A DNA stretch of 64,000 nt from Capnocytophaga ochracea DSM 7271 (GTDB taxonomy: Bacteria; Bacteroidota; Bacteroidia; Flavobacteriales; Flavobacteriaceae): NCBI RefSeq assembly GCF_000023285.1, contig NC_013162.1, forward strand, positions 2,012,501-2,076,500. Direction: 5' to 3'. The notes beneath the pieces are model-generated. The model was not told where the DNA came from. It worked only from the letters and a program-made list of their open reading frames with translations, and did no database searches. Each line of letters begins with the position of its first letter. Position 1 is the first letter of the stretch. Positions 59,627 to 64,000 of this stretch are shown here, in pieces. The position numbers and the translations under genes were made by a program.

Positions 59627-62398
59627 ATGGATAAGTATTCTTTTTTGAATGCCGCAAGTACGGCTTATTTTGGTGATTTATACGATAAATATCTCGAAAA
59701 CCCCGATGCGGTAGAACCCAGTTGGCGTGCTTTCTTTCAAGGCTTCGATTTTGCTCAAGAGCAATACAGCACTCCGGTAGAAGAAGCGGTACCCGTAATG
59801 GTACAACAAGTGGTGGGTAACGAAAACCCTGCGCTTTCCGAAACTGTCAAGAAAGAGTTTGCCGTGCTTAGCCTCATCAATGGGTATCGCACTTACGGTC
59901 ACTTATTCGCACAAATTAATCCGCTACGTCCTCGTGAGCCATATACACCTACTTTGGCTATCGAAAACTACGGGCTTACGACGGCTGACCTCAATACTAC
60001 TTTCGATGCTGCCCGTGAAATAGGCTTAGCTCCCTCGCCTTTAAGTGCAATTATTGAGGCATTGAATACTACTTATTGTAAGTCGATAGGGGTAGAATAT
60101 CAGTATATTCACAATCCCCAAGAACGCGATTGGTTCACCAAACGATTACAGCAAAATCACAATAAACCTCAGTTTTCTAAAGAAGAAAAACTGCAAATCC
60201 TTAACAAACTTAATGAAGCCACTTCTTTTGAGAACTTCCTTCATACTAAGTATGTAGGTCAAAAACGCTTTTCGCTTGAAGGCAACGATGCGCTCATCGC
60301 AGGTCTCGACTTTATGGTGGAAGCTGCTGCCGAGCAAGGCGTAAAACACGTAGTACTCGGTATGGCGCACCGTGGGCGATTAAATGTATTAGCCAATGTG
60401 TTCGGCAAGAATCCAAAGGATATCTTTTCCGAGTTCGACGGTAAGGATTACGAAATGGACGATTGGTTCGACGGTGATGTGAAATACCACTTGGGTATCA
60501 CTACCCAACGCACTACTCGTGCCGGAAAAACCGTAGATATGAATTTGGTACCTAATCCTTCGCATCTTGAATCTGTAGATGCCGTTGTAGGAGGTATTAC
60601 TCGTGCGAAACAAGACCACTATTGTCAAGAGAATTTCCGGCAAGCCTTGCCTATCATCATTCACGGTGATGCTGCTGTGTCAGGGCAGGGTATCGTCTAC
60701 GAAACGGTGCAGATGTGTGGATTGAGAGGCTTCACCAATGCGGGTACCGTGCATATAGTGATAAACAACCAAGTAGGTTTCACTGCTAATTTTGCCGACT
60801 CGCGTTCGTCGTTGTACTGTACCGATATTGCAAAGATGAACGATTCGCCTGTGCTTCACGTAAATGCCGACGATGCCGAAGCCGTAGTGTACACTTTTCT
60901 CTTGGCAATAGATTACCGCCAAGCCTTTGGCAAAGACGTGTATATCAATCTCTTTGGCTATCGTAAATACGGTCATAATGAAGGCGATGAACCACGTTTT
61001 ACACAACCTCTTTTGTACAAAATTATAAGTAAGCACGACAATCCCCGCAATATTTACGCACAGAAGCTAATCGAAGAAGGGCTCATACAGCAAAGTTATG
61101 TTGCCGAGATAGAGAACGCTTATAAAGCTACTCTTGATGCCGACCTCGAGGCATCTCGTCGCGAACCGCTTACGATATTAAAGCCTTTTATGCAAACCGA
61201 ATGGCAAGGCTTTGAAATAGCATCGCCAAAACAAATGTTACAAAAGGTAGATACGACTATTAGTAAAGGAAAACTCGACACAATAGCCAAGGCACTTACT
61301 GAATTGCCTGCCGATAAACCCTTTATCAGTAAGGTGAAAAAGATTGTAGCCGACCGTAAAGAGGCATATGCACACAACCATATCGATTGGGGAATGGCAG
61401 AGCTCTTAGCGTATGGTTCACTCCTTACTGAGGGTTACGATGTACGTATCACGGGTGAAGATGTGCAACGCGGTACATTCTCGCACCGTCACGCTGTGCT
61501 CAAAACAGAAGATACCGAAGAAGAAATATGCTTCTTGCAAGACCTCAAAGCCAAACAATTGGCAACAGGTACTTTCCATATCTACAATTCGCTGTTATCC
61601 GAATATGGAGTCTTGGGCTATGAGTACGGCTATGCGATGGCAAGTCCGCGCACACTCACCATATGGGAAGCACAGTTCGGCGACTTCTCCAATGGCGCGC
61701 AAATAATGATTGACCAGTATATCTGTTGTGGTGAAGACAAATGGAAAGTGCAAGACGGATTGGTAATGTTACTCCCTCACGGTTATGAAGGACAAGGAGC
61801 TGAGCACTCTTCAGCACGCATAGAACGCTATTTGCAACTCTGTGCTGAGAACAATATGTATGTAGCCAATTGTACTACCCCCGCTAACTTTTTCCACCTA
61901 CTACGTCGCCAAATGAAGACTACCTTCCGTAAGCCGTTAGTAATATTCACTCCTAAAAGCTTATTGCGCCACCCCCAAGTGATTTCAACTGTGGAAGACT
62001 TAGCTGGCGGACAGTTCCAAGAGGTATTAGATGACCCTATCGCTAAAGCTCAAAAAGTAAAACGCGTAGTATTTTGCTCTGGGCGCTATTACTACGACCT
62101 CTATGCTGAACGCGAAAAACTTGGCAGAGACGATATAGCCTTAGTGCGCATCGAGCAGTTGTTCCCGCTACCGCTAACACAGCTCAAAACCATTATAGCG
62201 AAGTACAAACACGCCACCGACTTTATTTGGGCGCAAGAAGAACCTAAAAATATGGGCGCTTATGGTTATATGTTAATGAATTTTGATTTGGTAAAATGGC
62301 GTTATGTAGGTACTCCTGCTTATGCAGCCCCTGCCTCTGGTAGCCATACCCGTGACCGCGAACGCCACAGCAAAGCTATCGCAGCTGTATTTGAATAA
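59627..62398 (+). CDS. sucA: 2-oxoglutarate dehydrogenase E1 component
   Basis: This 923-residue thiamine-diphosphate enzyme decarboxylates 2-oxoglutarate in the TCA cycle. It has N-terminal YSFLNAASTAYFGDLYDKYL with YLENPDAVEPSWRAFFQGF (E2-binding helix), GMAHRGRLNVLANV, GDAAVSGQGIVYET, and later GYRKYGHNEGDEP and LLPHGYEGQGAEHSSARIER. The ATG at 59627 is preferred to a TTG three codons earlier. sucB (E2) does not follow directly; a small plug-domain gene comes next. Confidence 0.97.
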   Translation: MDKYSFLNAASTAYFGDLYDKYLENPDAVEPSWRAFFQGFDFAQEQYSTPVEEAVPVMVQQVVGNENPALSETVKKEFAVLSLINGYRTYGHLFAQINPLRPREPYTPTLAIENYGLTTADLNTTFDAAREIGLAPSPLSAIIEALNTTYCKSIGVEYQYIHNPQERDWFTKRLQQNHNKPQFSKEEKLQILNKLNEATSFENFLHTKYVGQKRFSLEGNDALIAGLDFMVEAAAEQGVKHVVLGMAHRGRLNVLANVFGKNPKDIFSEFDGKDYEMDDWFDGDVKYHLGITTQRTTRAGKTVDMNLVPNPSHLESVDAVVGGITRAKQDHYCQENFRQALPIIIHGDAAVSGQGIVYETVQMCGLRGFTNAGTVHIVINNQVGFTANFADSRSSLYCTDIAKMNDSPVLHVNADDAEAVVYTFLLAIDYRQAFGKDVYINLFGYRKYGHNEGDEPRFTQPLLYKIISKHDNPRNIYAQKLIEEGLIQQSYVAEIENAYKATLDADLEASRREPLTILKPFMQTEWQGFEIASPKQMLQKVDTTISKGKLDTIAKALTELPADKPFISKVKKIVADRKEAYAHNHIDWGMAELLAYGSLLTEGYDVRITGEDVQRGTFSHRHAVLKTEDTEEEICFLQDLKAKQLATGTFHIYNSLLSEYGVLGYEYGYAMASPRTLTIWEAQFGDFSNGAQIMIDQYICCGEDKWKVQDGLVMLLPHGYEGQGAEHSSARIERYLQLCAENNMYVANCTTPANFFHLLRRQMKTTFRKPLVIFTPKSLLRHPQVISTVEDLAGGQFQEVLDDPIAKAQKVKRVVFCSGRYYYDLYAEREKLGRDDIALVRIEQLFPLPLTQLKTIIAKYKHATDFIWAQEEPKNMGAYGYMLMNFDLVKWRYVGTPAYAAPASGSHTRDRERHSKAIAAVFE

Positions 62399-62423
62399 TA
62401 AAAACTAAAAATACCAATTTAAT

Positions 62424-62972
62424 ATGAAACGAATTATTACATTACTATTACTGATAACCACTTATGCGCTACCAGCGCAAAAAACAGTTACCAAAATTGT
62501 GTCACGAGAACAGAATTCACCCTTGTATGTAGTGAATGGCGTTCTGATAGACGATAACAAGGTAAGTAGTATCTTTTTAAACGCAATTGAGCCTAATGAT
62601 ATTGAGAATATCAAGGTACTTAAAGATCCTTCTGCCACTGCTTTATATGGTAGTAAAGGCGAAAAAGGAGTGGTTATTATTACGTTGAAGAAAAGTAAAG
62701 ATACTTCTAAGAAAGATAATCTACCAGGAATAGAAATTTCTAACAAAGATTTTCCTCTGATTGTTGTCAATGATGTAGAGTTTTCAGATTCTGAAGTAGG
62801 AAAGCTTTTTATGAACAATATCAACCCTAAAAAAATAGAGAGTATCGTAATGCTGAAAGACAAAAAAGCTACTGAAAAATATGGTGAGAAAGCTAAATAC
62901 GGAGTGATTTTAGTTACTCTAAAAGGAAAACCTGAAAAGTTAGATATACCACCTTATGAACCTAAGTCTTAG
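62424..62972 (+). CDS. Exported protein made of two TonB-plug-like repeats
   Basis: This 182-residue protein has signal peptide 1-18 (LLLITTYALPAQ). It then has two similar 55-residue units: PLYVVNGVLIDDNKVSSIF with IKVLKDPSATALYGSKGEKG, and PLIVVNDVEFSDSEVGKLF with IVMLKDKKATEKYGEKAKYG. Each ends in VVIITLK or VILVTLK, the pattern of the SusC/TonB-receptor plug. There is no barrel and no DUF4480/M56 part, so this is a free-standing plug pair, perhaps a scaffold or decoy in the periplasm. It lies 25 bases after sucA. Confidence 0.75.
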   Translation: MKRIITLLLLITTYALPAQKTVTKIVSREQNSPLYVVNGVLIDDNKVSSIFLNAIEPNDIENIKVLKDPSATALYGSKGEKGVVIITLKKSKDTSKKDNLPGIEISNKDFPLIVVNDVEFSDSEVGKLFMNNINPKKIESIVMLKDKKATEKYGEKAKYGVILVTLKGKPEKLDIPPYEPKS

Positions 62973-62989
62973 TACGACGAGCAATTCGT

Positions 62990-63031
62990 CGCAAACTTTG
63001 GCAAAGTTCAACCCCTATGGGGAATGGAGCT
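62990..63031. repeat. Short palindromic phrase (AAACTTTGGCAAAGTT)
   Basis: This 16-base near-palindrome followed by CCCCTATGGGG is one more copy of the ACTTTGCCAAAG motif seen at 26372, 45773, 54389 and 59043-59093. Confidence 0.55.
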
Positions 63032-63056
63032 TTCTAACACATAACACCTAAAAAAA

Positions 63057-64000
63057 TGAGTCGAACTTTTTACATTAAAAATACACAAGCACCTAAGGAA
63101 ATGACTCCTCAACAATTGCTCGACCTCCAGCGTGAGGGATTTGTACAATACTCTATTGATGATAACGACGAGCATTACTCCCAAGTGATGAACGCACCGC
63201 TCAGTGATTGGGGCTATATGCTAATGGGACAAGAAGGCATCAGCGGTCGCGGTTTTGAGGTCTCTTACGACACCGAAACCCAAGATTACGGTGTGCGCGT
63301 CTTTACTCCCAGTACCGAAGCCGATTGGTTAGGTGCGTATGAGTTTATTGGCAAAGTAGCCACTGCATTGGGTAGCAAAGTAGTTGATGAAGAAGGAGAG
63401 GTTTATGAGCCCAATGCCATTACGTACGATTATAGAAACGATATTAAATTTGGCATCAAATGTTATGAAGGTGAAAAAGGAGGATCTTATCTGTTCGGTG
63501 TCTACCGCCCTATATGTTTGTCAGACGAAATGATAAACGGGTTATTAGCCGCCGAAGATAAGGTAAAAGCCTTTAGTCAGCTCATAGAAAAACAACTATA
63601 TGAGCACCCTGATGCATATATCGCACGTCAGCAGTTTTTTAGAAATGACAGAGGAGAGGTGATGGGAGCTTATGCTCTTACAGAGGGTGTCCCTACTATC
63701 TTGCCATATGAATATCCGCCTTTTGTAGATTTCACCCAAGTAAACCTCAGTCAAGACGATGTAAAGTTGTGGCGCATTAGTTTGGTAGTTATCAACGGCG
63801 ATGAAAACGACCCTAATGCTTATGGGGTACTCGATGGGCTCAATTACCAAACCTTTTTAGAGCGATTGCCTCAAGAGAAAATACAAAAACTCGATGGACA
63901 TTATATGTTAGTAGAACTCAACCACAAAGAACTTGAAGCTCTTTTACAAAACGATAGGCAAGAACGCAAAGGATTCTTAGCAAAATTGAAAAACTTTTTA
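63057..64000 (+). CDS. DUF4299-like protein, 3' end outside the window
   Basis: An ATG at 63057 opens a frame that stays open to the last base (314 codons visible). The product starts MSRTFYIKNTQAPKEMTPQQ and contains SDWGYMLMGQEGISGRGFEV, FTPSTEADWLGAYEFIGKVA, YDYRNDIKFGIKCYEG and a long C-terminal region (YGVLDGLNYQTFLERLP). It is soluble, acidic and without a signal peptide. The N-terminal pattern is reminiscent of DUF4299 proteins, whose role is unknown; this link is tentative. The gene follows the plug-pair gene after 84 bases containing a palindromic repeat. Confidence 0.7.

Overview
The window is chromosomal DNA of a flavobacterium (phylum Bacteroidota), most likely Capnocytophaga or a close relative. 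The evidence is the repeated TAnnTTTG -7 promoter elements 20-40 bases before start codons, the absence of strong Shine-Dalgarno sequences, type IX secretion components (a type B sorting domain, PorP/SprF, PD40-OmpA proteins), many lipoproteins (some with acidic residues just after the lipidated Cys, as in the Capnocytophaga surface-export signal), single-subunit AsnA, a CtlX-type hydrolase and an ATP synthase operon that lacks the beta and epsilon genes. The genus is an inference; no rRNA or tRNA gene was seen.

Layout. 1-5.9 kb: the end of a trans-sulfuration enzyme, then a three-gene O-acylation operon (two SGNH-hydrolase-like proteins, one with LysM, plus an MBOAT acyltransferase). 6-12.7 kb: mdh, bioD, rpsO, pnp, a small SRPBCC/HXXEE cluster and mltG. 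13-22.6 kb: a type IX secretion/gliding-type locus with a 1461-residue secreted protein, PorP/SprF and two tandem TPR-PD40-OmpA proteins; a third, PD40-less OmpA paralogue lies at 26.4-27.5 kb. 22.7-26.3 kb (minus strand): lipB, a zinc peptidase, asnA and a GH5-like lipoprotein. 28-32 kb: an acyl-CoA carboxylase beta subunit, ruvB and an RsuA/RluB pseudouridine synthase. 32-39.5 kb (minus): atpB-E-F-H-A-G interrupted by a Uma2 protein, a lipoprotein and a DUF1266 protein. 39.6-46.5 kb: apt, ctlX, a lipoprotein pair, ridA, an M23 peptidase and a UPF0173 hydrolase. 46.7-63 kb: tsaD, a methyltransferase, a C1 peptidase, sucC, metE, lipoproteins, pcm, an oxidoreductase, a thioredoxin, sucA, a TonB-plug-only protein and a DUF4299-like protein cut by the window end.

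Most genes are ordinary housekeeping genes: TCA cycle (mdh, sucC, sucA), methionine synthesis (trans-sulfuration enzyme, metE), biotin and lipoate cofactors (bioD, lipB), and translation/RNA (rpsO, pnp, tsaD, rluB).

The most unusual material is between the genes. (1) Two copies of a roughly 235-nt element (41573-41805 and 54567-54806) keep the same secondary structure through compensatory base changes. They carry a conserved alternative pairing and lie directly upstream of two unrelated lipoprotein genes, behind matching promoters, so they look like a structured leader or ncRNA family. (2) Five intergenic loci (7.8, 12.7, 27.8, 41.2 and 59.2 kb) are built of degenerate units repeated every 11 bp, close to one helical turn, and several are homologous to one another in either orientation. 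(3) Related 7-bp and 8-bp degenerate repeats occupy many other gaps, and one 7-bp run lies inside the signal-peptide codons of the M23 peptidase.
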